NCBI RefSeq assembly: GCF_003610195.1
Contig: NZ_RAPO01000003.1
Coordinates: 186,001 to 250,000 of the forward strand
Length of the DNA: 64,000 nt
Direction: 5' to 3'
DNA from: Halopiger aswanensis
Lineage (GTDB): Archaea; Halobacteriota; Halobacteria; Halobacteriales; Natrialbaceae
Shown: positions 8,392-16,322 of the stretch, one piece after another
How the letters are laid out: each line of letters begins with the position of its first letter
How positions within the stretch are numbered: the first letter of the stretch is position 1
Notes under the pieces: generated by a model
Database searches by the model: none
Seen by the model: only the letters and a program-made list of their open reading frames with translations
What the model was told of the DNA's origin: nothing
Made by a program: the position numbers and the translations under genes

Positions 8392-11300
8392 TCAGTCATC
8401 CCTCGGCGGTTCGTCGTCACCGCGCTGTACCGTCTCCGCGTCGACCCGCGGCAGCCGAACGTCGACGACCGTTCCTCGGGGCTGATTCGTGCGGAACGCG
8501 AGCTGGCCGCCCGACTGCGAGACGACCCAGTTGACAAGCCAGAGGCCGAGGCCGCTCGCGTGGCGTAACTGCGTAATCTCGCGATCTTCCTGCAGGAGCG
8601 CACGCTCTTCTTCGGGGATGCCGGGGCCGTCGTCCGCGATCGAGAGCACGACCATGTCGCCGGCGCTCTCGTGACGGCCACCCGGCTGGTCGTTCTTCGA
8701 CGCGTCCAGCCGTATTTCGATCGTCGGCGACGCGCTGTCGTTGTGTTCGACCGCGTTCTCGAGCACCTGGAAGATCGCCGTCTCGAGGTAGTCGGTCCCG
8801 CGGACGAAACACTGCTCGGGGACCGAGTCGGCCAGTTCGACGGTGAGGTCGACGGAATCGGGTGCTTCGCTATCGGTGTCGGGATCTGCATCGGCGGTGG
8901 GTTCGCCTTCCACCACGGCGTACGCACACTCGAGCCGGTCGATCACCTGCTGCAATACTGCGACGAGATCGATCGGTTTGTGTATCGCCCCGTCGCGCTC
9001 GAGGGTGCGCTCGACCGCCCGGGTCTTCTCGGCGAGGCCGATGAGGTCGTCGGCTCGCTCCCGGATGATCGTCGCGTACTCGGCCGCGTCGGTCCCGTCA
9101 TCCGCGAGGCGGTCGGCGAGTTCCTCGGCGCAGCCGTCGATGATGTTCATGCCGTTGCGCAGGTCGTGGCGTAACACGCGGTTGAGGATCTCGAGTTGCT
9201 GCTGTTGCCGTTTGCGATCGGTGATGTCGGTGTAGAGTCCGACGGTCCGTTCGACCGACGCCTCCCCGCCGGCTCCGTCCGCCGACGCGTCGGTCGTCAC
9301 CGGCACGACGCGGATCATGAAATCCCGCAGGCCGTCCGCAGTCCGGCGTTTGCCTTCGGTTTCGACGACCGAGCCTCGGTTGCTCCGCCTGTTGATCGTC
9401 ATCGCCGCGGCGCTTCGGTCGGGCGGGACGATGCGTTCGTCGAGCGGTTCGCCGACCAGTTCGTCCGCCTCGTAGCCGAAAAGGCACTCGAACGCGGGAT
9501 TGACGGCCTCGACGATCGGTTCCTCGGACTCGGTGTGGCGTGCGATGACGGCCGCGTCGGGGACGTTCTCGAAGAGCGCGGCGAACCGGTCCCGCTCCGC
9601 GCGAATCTCTGCCTCGAAGTCGAATCGATCGAGCGCGTCGGCGACGTGGGAGAGCAGCAGCTCCGCGAGTTCTTCGTCGTCGGCGTCGAACGCGTCCGGC
9701 TCCGTCGAGACTGCCTGAAAGACCCCTTTCTCCCCGATCGGGACGGAAAGTGCCGACCGGAATTCGGCGCTTTCGGGCGCCGCATCCTCGTCGGCGGCGA
9801 CGTCCGCGATCCGATAAGTTTGGCCCGTTTGATACGTCTTTCCGGCGATCCCCTCGTCGATCGACATCGGCCGGGCGAACGCCTCGTCGATCTCCGACGA
9901 GATCGCCTTCTTGACGAGGGATTCGCCCTCCGCGATGTCGACGACGCAGGCGTCGAAGTGCAGCACCTCCTCGGCCGCCTCGAGGGTGAGGTCGTAGATT
10001 TCCGCACGCGTCTCGCAGTCGTCCAGCCGGGACGCGACCTCGTGGAGGTTCTCGATCTTCGCCTCGTGGGCGACGAGTTCGTGTTGCATCCGCTTGCGGT
10101 CGCTGATATCTCGGACGATTCCGACGGTCCCCTCGAGATCGCCGTCCGGACCGGTCAACGCCGCGTTGATCTCGCAGGGAACGTGGCGGCCGTCGCGCGT
10201 CTCGAGGGTGACCTCGTAGGCGGCGATCGCGTCTCCGCCGCGTTCTCTGTCAGCGACTCGACCCGCGGAAGAGAGCGCGCGGAGTCGCTTGCGGCGGCGG
10301 TCGGCGCTCTCGTCGGTGAGGATGGTCGAGATGTGTGCGCCGACGAGGTCGTCGCGCTCGTAGCCCGTCACGTCGGTCATCGCGTCGTTGACCGTGACGA
10401 ACCGGCCCGACCGGTCCAGCGAGTAGACGCCGTCGCCGACCGTTTCGACGACGGTCTCGGTGCGCTCGAGGTCGCGCTCGCGGACGGCCCGATCGAGCGC
10501 CGCTTCCGCCGTCGCAGCCAGCACGCCGAGGAGGTGAACGGCGACGGCGTCGAGGTCGCTCTCCGGCCCGGAGCCAACTGCCAACAGGCCGTGGTCCCCG
10601 AGCGGCTGCAGCGCGACGGTGCCGGTCGCGTTCGCGATCGGGTGGGCCGTGTGATCCGACGTAATGTCGGCGACGACCGTCGGCTCCGTGGCCGTGTACG
10701 CCCGCCAGAGGAGTCCGTCGTCGGGACCGATGCACTGAACGTCGCCAGCAGCCGCCTCGAGGCGGGTGGTCGTTCCGACGGGCTCGAGCGCGTCCGACGC
10801 GGTGCGGTCGCCGGTCGCGATCCCGCCGTCGCCGTCGGTCCGAAGATAGAGCGCTGCGAGCGGCTCGTCGACGACGTGTTCGGTTGCGGCCGTGACGATC
10901 GCCGCGATTTCGGCGGCAGACTCGGCGCGAAGCAGTTCGTGCGTCGTTTCCTGCAGGGCCTCGAGGGCGACGGCCCGGTTCCGATCGGCATCGGTGGCGG
11001 TCAGTTCGCGCCGCTCGGCGGCAGCGTCCGGGCTCGGCGACTCGGACGAGGTATCATCGTTATCGTCATCGTCATCATCGTCCGTCGCTCGTGACTGCGC
11101 CTGCAGCAGATCGTGCAGCCGCGTGGCGAGCATCGCGACGCCCTGCGACCGAGGGACGTAACCGTCCGCACCCGCGGCGATCACGTTGCCCGCGAGTTCC
11201 TCGCTGCCGTCGGCCGCCGTCGGCGTCACGACGATCGGAATGTCTCCGCGTTGCGCTCTGATTCGCGTACAGAGCGCGGTGGGCGAGCCGTCGGGGAGCG

Positions 11301-11457
11301 GCCCGCCGAGCACGACGCAGTCGGCACTCGAGAGCGTCGCCAGACAGTCGGCGGCCGTCCCGACGACGTCGGGTTCGATCCCGGCGTCTCGCAGGACGGC
11401 GACGACCTCGTCCGACGGGTTAGCGTCGGCGTAGACGGCACAGGTCGTGGGAGTCAT
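8392..11457 (-). CDS. PAS/GAF histidine kinase with degenerate N-terminal receiver
   Basis: 1021 residues from the ATG at 11457 (MTPTTCAVYADAN), predicted soluble. Domains in order: receiver-like fold 1-120, Asp-run linker near 126-135, GAF 165-320, PAS 330-455, GAF 470-615, PAS 622-750, HisKA with H764 in LRHDLRNGM, and a HATPase with VLENAVEHND, ADDGPGIPEEE and GLGLWLVNWVVSQSGG. In the receiver the expected phospho-acceptor Asp falls on Gly (DCVVLGGPLPDG, about residue 51) and the Lys of the switch region is replaced by GYVPRSQG, so it is probably a pseudo-receiver. No partner response regulator lies beside it. The signal is unknown; such kinases in haloarchaea commonly sense redox, light or small molecules. 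Convergent with RaSEA, 38 nt apart. Confidence 0.92.
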   Translation of the reverse strand: MTPTTCAVYADANPSDEVVAVLRDAGIEPDVVGTAADCLATLSSADCVVLGGPLPDGSPTALCTRIRAQRGDIPIVVTPTAADGSEELAGNVIAAGADGYVPRSQGVAMLATRLHDLLQAQSRATDDDDDDDNDDTSSESPSPDAAAERRELTATDADRNRAVALEALQETTHELLRAESAAEIAAIVTAATEHVVDEPLAALYLRTDGDGGIATGDRTASDALEPVGTTTRLEAAAGDVQCIGPDDGLLWRAYTATEPTVVADITSDHTAHPIANATGTVALQPLGDHGLLAVGSGPESDLDAVAVHLLGVLAATAEAALDRAVRERDLERTETVVETVGDGVYSLDRSGRFVTVNDAMTDVTGYERDDLVGAHISTILTDESADRRRKRLRALSSAGRVADRERGGDAIAAYEVTLETRDGRHVPCEINAALTGPDGDLEGTVGIVRDISDRKRMQHELVAHEAKIENLHEVASRLDDCETRAEIYDLTLEAAEEVLHFDACVVDIAEGESLVKKAISSEIDEAFARPMSIDEGIAGKTYQTGQTYRIADVAADEDAAPESAEFRSALSVPIGEKGVFQAVSTEPDAFDADDEELAELLLSHVADALDRFDFEAEIRAERDRFAALFENVPDAAVIARHTESEEPIVEAVNPAFECLFGYEADELVGEPLDERIVPPDRSAAAMTINRRSNRGSVVETEGKRRTADGLRDFMIRVVPVTTDASADGAGGEASVERTVGLYTDITDRKRQQQQLEILNRVLRHDLRNGMNIIDGCAEELADRLADDGTDAAEYATIIRERADDLIGLAEKTRAVERTLERDGAIHKPIDLVAVLQQVIDRLECAYAVVEGEPTADADPDTDSEAPDSVDLTVELADSVPEQCFVRGTDYLETAIFQVLENAVEHNDSASPTIEIRLDASKNDQPGGRHESAGDMVVLSIADDGPGIPEEERALLQEDREITQLRHASGLGLWLVNWVVSQSGGQLAFRTNQPRGTVVDVRLPRVDAETVQRGDDEPPRDD

Positions 11458-11575
11458 CGTGCGTTGAAGCCGCGGACCGCTTTTGCTCGTCGCAACGCAG
11501 CGCCGCAACCGACGTCCCGCCGAACGGGACGTAATTGTTGCCTCTGTGACGTACGAGGAAAATAAGTGTGACGGC

Positions 11576-12265
11576 CTACGCGTCGATGCTGGTCTCGAAG
11601 CCCCGAAGAACCCCCTGGCCGTCGGTCGGGCCGACGTCGGGCAGCGTCGCGCGTTCGGGGTGGGGCATCAACACCGCGACGGTGTCGCGGTCGCCGAGGA
11701 CGCCGGCGACGTTGTGTTTCGAGCCGTTCGGGTTGACCTCGGGGCCGGTCTCGCCGTTCGCGTCGCAGTACCGGAAGAGGATCCGGTCCTCGGCCTCGAG
11801 TTCCGCGAGTCGCTCGTCGCGGATCTCGTAGCGGCCCTCGCCGTGTGCGATGGGAACCTCGATGACCTCGCCCTCCTCGTAGGCGGCGGTCCAAGGCGTG
11901 TCGTCGCGCTCGACGCGCAGGTAGACGTGCTCGCACTGGAAGCGCGCGCTCTCGTTGGTCGTAAAGGCGCCCTCCGTCAGTCCGGACTCGCAGCCGATCT
12001 GGGCGCCGTTGCAGACGCCGAGGACGGGCACGCCGTCGCTTGCAGCCTCCCGCACTTCGGCCATGATCGGCGAGCGGGCGGCCATCGCGCCGGCCCGGAG
12101 GTAGTCCCCGTAGGAGAACCCGCCCGGTAGGACGATGCCGGTGGTATCCTCGGGGAGGCCGTCCTCGTGCCAGACGATTTCGGCGTCGATGCCGAGGTGC
12201 TTGAGGGCGCGTTCGGCGTCGCGGTCGCAGTTCGAGCCGCCGAATCGAATGATGGCGACGGTCAT
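11576..12265 (-). CDS. purQ: phosphoribosylformylglycinamidine synthase, glutaminase subunit PurQ
   Basis: 229 residues. PurQ releases ammonia from glutamine for the PurL-catalysed conversion of FGAR to FGAM, step four of de novo purine synthesis. It is a class I glutamine amidotransferase: nucleophile C85 in GVCNGAQIG and the His/Glu pair in MPHPER (H202, E204) are all present, so it should be active. The opening MTVAIIRFGGSNCDRD is typical. Its ATG follows the purS stop codon without any gap, indicating translational coupling and equal amounts of both subunits. PurL is not in the window. Confidence 0.96.
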   Translation of the reverse strand: MTVAIIRFGGSNCDRDAERALKHLGIDAEIVWHEDGLPEDTTGIVLPGGFSYGDYLRAGAMAARSPIMAEVREAASDGVPVLGVCNGAQIGCESGLTEGAFTTNESARFQCEHVYLRVERDDTPWTAAYEEGEVIEVPIAHGEGRYEIRDERLAELEAEDRILFRYCDANGETGPEVNPNGSKHNVAGVLGDRDTVAVLMPHPERATLPDVGPTDGQGVLRGFETSIDA

Positions 12266-12517
12266 CTATCGTTCGTCGACCTCCACATCGTAATCGTGGA
12301 TGGTCGGGTTCGCCAGCAGCCGCTCGGCCATCTCGTCGGCGCGTTCGCGGGCGTCGTCGGCCGATTCGGCCTCGAGGTCGACCTCGAAGCGGTCGGCCGA
12401 GCGCAGGTCCTCGAGTTCGAAGCCCAGCCGCTCGAGGGCCTGTTTCGTCGTCTCGGCCTCCGGATCTAACACGCCGCGTTTGAGTCGGACGGTCACCGTC
12501 GCGGTGTAGGCGGTCAT
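12266..12517 (-). CDS. purS: phosphoribosylformylglycinamidine synthase subunit PurS
   Basis: 83 residues from the ATG at 12517 (MTAYTATVTVRLKRGVLDPEAETTKQAL would be the usual PurS beginning; a longer frame adds nine non-family residues). PurS is the small scaffold that holds PurQ and PurL together and lets ammonia pass between them. The sequence keeps the family pattern of two beta-alpha repeats, with GVLDPEA and the closing NPTIHDYDVEV. It is the first gene of the purS-purQ pair, whose stop and start codons are directly adjacent. Confidence 0.95.
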   Translation of the reverse strand: MTAYTATVTVRLKRGVLDPEAETTKQALERLGFELEDLRSADRFEVDLEAESADDARERADEMAERLLANPTIHDYDVEVDER

Positions 12518-12751
12518 CACCTGATATCCCGTAACCGTGCTCAAAAACGCTTTCGCCTTGGCGCTGTGTTACACGTTCGTGGATAAGGGAGCAGTCGCAG
12601 CGCACTGTCGCCGGCAACGAGCCGTCGACGGGTGCTCGACGGGACGAAACAGCCAGCGGAAACGGCCCGTCGATGACTACGGCGACGAACGGCGCTGATC
12701 ACCCGCTCGAGCGGGGCGGAGCTTTTTGTGTTCGATCACGAACACTACCGC

Positions 12752-13177
12752 ATGGTCACCGATCGGTCGAGGCTACAACTTACGATGCCCGCGGCCGCCG
12801 TCATCATCGCGCTCATCGCTGCGTTCGTCGCGCTCGCGGTGCTCGAGTCCTCGGTCGCGATTCTGCTCGTAATCTTCGGGTTCATCTTCGGCGGCGAGTT
12901 GCTCGACAGACTCATGTCGCTCCTCGAGCAGTCGGATGCGGAACCGCCGGACGAGACGGATGCGGCCCCCGAGGACGCGCTCGAGCGACTGCGAACGCGG
13001 TACGCGGACGGCGACCTCTCCGACGCGGAGTTCGAACGGCGACTCGAGACGCTGGTGGAGACGGAAACGGTCGCCGACGTCGAACGGTATCTCGCACAGC
13101 GTCGCGAAACCGAGCGGCCAGCCGACCGTGACGTCGCCGACGCTGGCGAGCGCGAACTCGAGCGATCGTCGGGATGA
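12752..13177 (+). CDS. SHOCT-domain membrane protein
   Basis: 141 residues. After a short polar start come one or two closely spaced hydrophobic helices (about 12-50), an acidic linker, and a SHOCT motif at about 75-105 (DALERLRTRYADGDLSDAEFERRLETLVE), a short helical module often found at the end of membrane-anchored oligomeric proteins. A TATA-like TTTTTGTG at 12723-12730, 22-29 nt before the ATG at 12752, supports that start over the in-frame GTG at 12728, which lies inside the TATA box. Function is unknown. Confidence 0.85.
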   Translation: MVTDRSRLQLTMPAAAVIIALIAAFVALAVLESSVAILLVIFGFIFGGELLDRLMSLLEQSDAEPPDETDAAPEDALERLRTRYADGDLSDAEFERRLETLVETETVADVERYLAQRRETERPADRDVADAGERELERSSG

Positions 13178-13222
13178 CCCCGTCGAAAACGATGTGACCG
13201 CGCCGGCGTCTCCCGGTCGCCC

Positions 13223-13537
13223 CTACGTCGACCGGGCGACGACGACGGCGCCGGACGCGTGGACCGTGATCTCGTACGCGTCCAACCGGAAGGATACCTG
13301 CCCGCTGTCTCGGGTGACGGAGCCGTTGGCCGGCGCGAAGATCGTCTCGAGGCTGTCGGGATCGATGCGGTCGTAGAGTCGGTCGAGATCCGCCGGATCC
13401 GACCCCGAGAGATCCGCGATCGTCTCGATGATCGTTTCGGCGAGCGAGTCGTCGCCGGTCCAGTCGTGAGAGACGACCGCCGTCTCCGTTTCGTAGTCGA
13501 TCCGGGTTCCGCCGTGCGTCGGTCGAGTTGCTGTCAT
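13223..13537 (-). CDS. HalOD1 output-domain protein
   Basis: 104 residues, all of it one HalOD1 domain: SLAETIIETIADLSGSDPADLDRLYDRIDPDSLETIF followed by a beta-rich end (GQVSFRLDAYEITVHASGAVVV). HalOD1 is a haloarchaeal family predicted to be an output domain of signalling systems; no biochemical role is known to me. The start at 13537 is preceded by GGTGA about 8 nt upstream, a plausible ribosome binding site, and the promoter region holds a 7-bp dyad near the expected transcript start. This is one of three such single-domain genes in the window (also at 33408 and 39148). Confidence 0.88.
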   Translation of the reverse strand: MTATRPTHGGTRIDYETETAVVSHDWTGDDSLAETIIETIADLSGSDPADLDRLYDRIDPDSLETIFAPANGSVTRDSGQVSFRLDAYEITVHASGAVVVARST

Positions 13538-13561
13538 CGTTTCACCTTGAGTTCGGTGACT

Positions 13562-13576
13562 GTCACGCCGCGTGAC
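13562..13576 (-). promoter_or_regulatory. dyad GTCACGC-C-GCGTGAC upstream of a HalOD1 gene
   Basis: A perfect 7-bp inverted repeat with a one-base spacer, 25-39 nt before the HalOD1 start at 13537. A TATA-like TTTATGC on the minus strand (about 13601-13607) would put the transcript start near 13576, right at the dyad. A related GTCACG/CGTGAC dyad sits in the same place before the HalOD1 gene at 33408-33707. An operator role is inference. Confidence 0.5.
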
Positions 13577-13618
13577 TGAAAACGCGTACCACAAACGGTG
13601 GCATAAAACCCCGTCAGA

Positions 13619-13635
13619 CAATTTACACGAAATTG
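13619..13635. promoter_or_regulatory. AT-rich inverted repeat CAATTT-ACACG-AAATTG
   Basis: A perfect 6-bp inverted repeat with a 5-nt spacer in an unusually AT-rich patch between the divergent HalOD1 gene (start 13537) and purU (start 13856). It could bind a regulator acting on either gene; the sequence shows only the symmetry. The rest of this 318-nt gap holds promoter-like elements, and I see no gene in it. Confidence 0.4.
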
Positions 13636-13855
13636 TACGACAAAACAAAGGAAACCCCGGGACGGGGGCCAGATCCGACGGCAGCGCCCGTCATACGCAC
13701 ACGCCCGCGAATCGGACTCGAGACGCGACACCGGGCGGCCGCGGCGCCGAATGCGGGTCCGTCGCACGTCGAGGGACGGAAAGCAGGACTTTTAGCCGCC
13801 CGCGGACTGAGACCGACGTGATGGATCGACGTACGCTCGAGCGGAGGTGGTCTCG

Positions 13856-14806
13856 ATGACGACTGACCTGACCGAAATCACGGTGATCGGAGAGGACGAC
13901 ACCGGACTGATCGCCAACGTGACGAGCCTCCTGTTCGAGCGCGGAATCAACATCGAGGACCTCGACCAGGCGGTTCGCGACGGCGTCTTCCGGATGTACC
14001 TCGCCGTCGACACCTCGGAGATGGTCTGTACCGAGGAGACGCTGCGAGCGGATCTGCACGACCTCGGAGACGACCTCGGCCTCGACGTCAAGGTGCGGTT
14101 CCCCGCCGACCGCGAGCACCAGCAGATCGCCGTCCTCGTCACCAAGGAGAGCCACTGCCTCGAGGCGCTGTTCGAGGCGTGGGCCAACGACGAACTCGGC
14201 GCCGACATCGGCGTGGTGATCGGCAACCACGACAATCTCCAGCCGCTGGCCGAACAGTACGACGTCCCCTTCCACGACATCGGCGACGAGAAGGGCCGCC
14301 AGAACGAGGACGAACTGCTCGACCTCTTAGAGGAGTACGACGCCGACCTCATCGTGCTGGCCCGCTACATGCGGATCCTCAGCCCGAACGTCGTCTTCCG
14401 CTACGAAGACCGGATCATCAACGTTCACCCCTCGCTACTGCCGGCGTTCCCCGGCGCCGAGGCCTACCGACAGGCCTTAGACGAGGGCGTCCGCGTCGCC
14501 GGCGTCACCGCCCACTACGTGACGACCGACCTCGACCAGGGGCCGATCATCACGCAGCGCGCGTTCGACGTCCCCGACGACGCCGACATCGAGGAGATGA
14601 AACGGCGCGGCCAACCCCTCGAGGCCGACGCCCTGCTCGAGGCGGTGCGACTGCACCTGAACGGCGACGTCTCGGTCCACCGCGGCCGGACGTCCGTCCG
14701 GGAGAACGGCACGCAGTACCAGCTCGGCCTCCCCGAGGAGGTCGACGACGTGACGCCGGATCGGCCGGTCGACGGTATCGGCAGCGCCATCGCCGAGGAT
14801 CAGTAG
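13856..14806 (+). CDS. purU: formyltetrahydrofolate deformylase PurU
   Basis: 316 residues. PurU hydrolyses 10-formyl-tetrahydrofolate to formate and tetrahydrofolate, balancing one-carbon pools and supplying formate for purine synthesis. Residues 5-80 form an ACT regulatory domain (ITVIGEDDTGLIANVTSLLFERGINIEDL), and 88-275 the formyltransferase domain with catalytic N189, H191 (IINVHPSLLPAFPG) and D227 (DLDQGPII). The C-terminus is about 35 residues longer than bacterial PurU. I chose the ATG at 13856 over the in-frame GTG at 13847 because GGAGGTGG lies about 7 nt before it; a CTTTTAG box lies about 60 nt upstream, so this message probably has a leader. Confidence 0.92.
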   Translation: MTTDLTEITVIGEDDTGLIANVTSLLFERGINIEDLDQAVRDGVFRMYLAVDTSEMVCTEETLRADLHDLGDDLGLDVKVRFPADREHQQIAVLVTKESHCLEALFEAWANDELGADIGVVIGNHDNLQPLAEQYDVPFHDIGDEKGRQNEDELLDLLEEYDADLIVLARYMRILSPNVVFRYEDRIINVHPSLLPAFPGAEAYRQALDEGVRVAGVTAHYVTTDLDQGPIITQRAFDVPDDADIEEMKRRGQPLEADALLEAVRLHLNGDVSVHRGRTSVRENGTQYQLGLPEEVDDVTPDRPVDGIGSAIAEDQ

Positions 14807-14944
14807 GCGTTCGAGTCGACGCGGAGATCGATTCCGGCTCGATTCGTTCGTTTTCCGCTCCCGTTTACGATTCAGTTCGTGACCGTTGTCCGAATAACGG
14901 ACACGCTCGCGTACCCGTGCGATCGAACCGATCCTCAGACCCGT

Positions 14945-14968
14945 CTCGAGGGGCATTCTCCCCTCGAG
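14945..14968. terminator. stem-loop downstream of purU
   Basis: Arms CTCGAGGGG and CCCCTCGAG pair perfectly around a 6-nt loop, 139 nt after the purU stop. It lacks a T-run, so it is not a classic archaeal terminator; it may be an RNA-processing or transcription-attenuating structure. Arms are GC-rich and could also arise from the common CTCGAG motif of this genome. Confidence 0.35.
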
Positions 14969-15094
14969 CGTGCGCCGAGATGGCCTCGAGAGCGGACCGA
15001 ACTGCCGTGATCCTCTCGGTTCGATCCGATCTCGATCAACAGTTAGATGTTTACTCAAATCCGGATATAGACTGATTTGTCCAGTAATATATCC

Positions 15095-15111
15095 GAATAT
15101 AGGCCATATTC
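15095..15111. promoter_or_regulatory. GAATAT-AGGCC-ATATTC inverted repeat, candidate operator
   Basis: Perfect 6-bp inverted repeat with a 5-nt spacer inside the AT-rich segment upstream of 15170. Its right half GCCATATTC is the exact reverse complement of GAATATGGC at 15166-15174, which overlaps the start codon of the small gene. Repeated half-sites over about 110 nt look like a multi-site operator. Confidence 0.45.
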
Positions 15112-15169
15112 AACCACATATTGCACCACTTTCAGAACATTCATAGTGGATGGATGCTTACCTCCGAAT

Positions 15170-15343
15170 ATGGCACCCGACGCACGGTCGGTCGAGGCGG
15201 AATCGGCCGACAGCCACGAGGTAGTCGCGGCGATCGACGAGAGCGACGACGAGTCGCGTCTCGTTATCGCCGATATCACGCGCGACGGCGTCTGGCTCTC
15301 GATGGCCGAGACCGACGCCGCCTCGCTCGAGGCGTGGCGGTAA
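15170..15343 (+). CDS. small conserved protein, probably DUF7556
   Basis: 57 residues from the ATG at 15170 (MAPDARSVEAESAD). The core VVAAIDESDDESRLVIADITRDGVWLSM resembles haloarchaeal proteins grouped as DUF7556, of unknown function. The frame extends upstream to 15077 but that part is AT-rich and unlike the family. The TATA-like TTCATAGT at about 15140-15147 fits a leaderless start at 15170. The unusually AT-rich, repeat-containing promoter suggests tight regulation. Confidence 0.72.
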   Translation: MAPDARSVEAESADSHEVVAAIDESDDESRLVIADITRDGVWLSMAETDAASLEAWR

Positions 15344-15512
15344 GGCGACTCCAGCGTTGCGTCCGCCGACCCACAGGCCCGCTCGATCGACGGCGACCGG
15401 GCTTCGTACCGCTGATTCTCCGCTAGAAGGCCGCTCGGACGGTATTTCTCGAGGGCGGCCGTTTCCGCCGGAACGAATCCGTTGAAGTAGGTCTCGGCCC
15501 ATCGACCACGTA

Positions 15513-15677
15513 ATGGCTGATTCGACGGACGAGGATTCACCCGAGTGCCGAGTATGTGACACGGCAGTAGCACAGTCGACCGACCAGCGAGTCGTTACGA
15601 CCGTCGAGGACGGCACCGCCGTCTACCACTACTTCTGTAGCGACGACTGCCTCGAGACGTGGGAGGCCGACGCGTAA
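15513..15677 (+). CDS. small zinc-ribbon protein, DUF7576-like
   Basis: 54 residues: MADSTDEDSPECRVCDTAVA, then HYFCSDDCLETWEADA. Two cysteine pairs (C12-x2-C15 and C43-x3-C47) could bind one zinc, and the pattern of RVVTTVEDG between them, followed by FC-x3-CLxxW, resembles the haloarchaeal DUF7576 group of mini zinc fingers. It is too short to appear in long-ORF predictions, but composition and cysteine spacing support it. No function is known; it sits alone between two unrelated genes. Confidence 0.78.
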   Translation: MADSTDEDSPECRVCDTAVAQSTDQRVVTTVEDGTAVYHYFCSDDCLETWEADA

Positions 15678-15787
15678 TCGGCCGGTATACGCTCGGTCGC
15701 GCGTCACCTGGCAGAACTGACAGTGGCGCCGCTCGAGCGCATTCGACTCGATCGGAAGAAGGATGCTGACCGGTCTGAAAAGCCCTC

Positions 15788-16195
15788 CTAGACGTCCTCC
15801 TGATCGATCGTCACGCCCTCGAACAGGGGATGAAGGCCGCTGTCGAGTTGCGATTTCAGGTCCTCGAGTTCGCCGCCCGTGAGTGTGACTGCGAGCGCGT
15901 CGGTGACTGCATCGGCGTACTGTGCGGCGTCGTCGGACTCGAGATCCGTCTCGCGGAGGTGTTCCCCGACGCGCTCGACGAAGGCGTCGCGATCGTAGCC
16001 GGCGCCGTCGGGGTCGGCGTCCGCGACGATTCCCGCCAGTTCGGCGGGGAGTTGACCGGCGACGTCCTCGGCTTCGCCACCCGTCAACGTCTCGCCGAGC
16101 GTCGCGAGGACCGCCTCAGTCGCCGTCTGCGTTCGATCCATCGACTCGAGGTGCCCTGCCTGCTGGACGAGGCCGTAGAATTCGTTTTCCTGCAT
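15788..16195 (-). CDS. DUF2267 family protein
   Basis: 135 residues from the ATG at 16195 (MQENEFYGLVQQAGHL). Two similar halves are seen: ATEAVLATLGETLTGGEAEDVAGQLPAEL and ADAVTDALAVTLTGGELEDLKSQLDSGL, the tandem-repeat helical pattern of DUF2267. The LTGGE(A/L)EDL repeat is the family hallmark. Function is unknown; members are frequent in haloarchaea and actinobacteria. The upstream frame to 16324 is not family-like. Confidence 0.88.
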   Translation of the reverse strand: MQENEFYGLVQQAGHLESMDRTQTATEAVLATLGETLTGGEAEDVAGQLPAELAGIVADADPDGAGYDRDAFVERVGEHLRETDLESDDAAQYADAVTDALAVTLTGGELEDLKSQLDSGLHPLFEGVTIDQEDV

Positions 16196-16322
16196 ACGTC
16201 GATCATCGACGGACAGCGGTAACGGTATCGGGCTCTCAATTGCGAGCGCGGCGTCCGGCGCGAAACGCGACGAGACTGCCGCCAGGCCAACGGTCATGTG
16301 ACTGCCGACTGGCAACTCCGAC

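Larger units (their letters stand above)
14807..15169 (+). other. intergenic region with hairpin and AT-rich control segment
   Basis: 363 nt without a gene. The first half contains a 9-bp perfect hairpin (14945-14968). The second half, from about 15036, drops sharply in GC and contains three copies of CCG(G/A)ATAT (15061, 15093 and 15164) and inverted repeats, ending in the TATA-like TTCATAGT about 23-30 nt before the small gene at 15170. No RNA gene was recognised. Confidence 0.6.

Noticed and set aside
9196-11094. 632-codon plus-strand frame opposite the histidine kinase
   Set aside because: Antisense shadow of a gene with full domain support; Arg-rich, no motifs.
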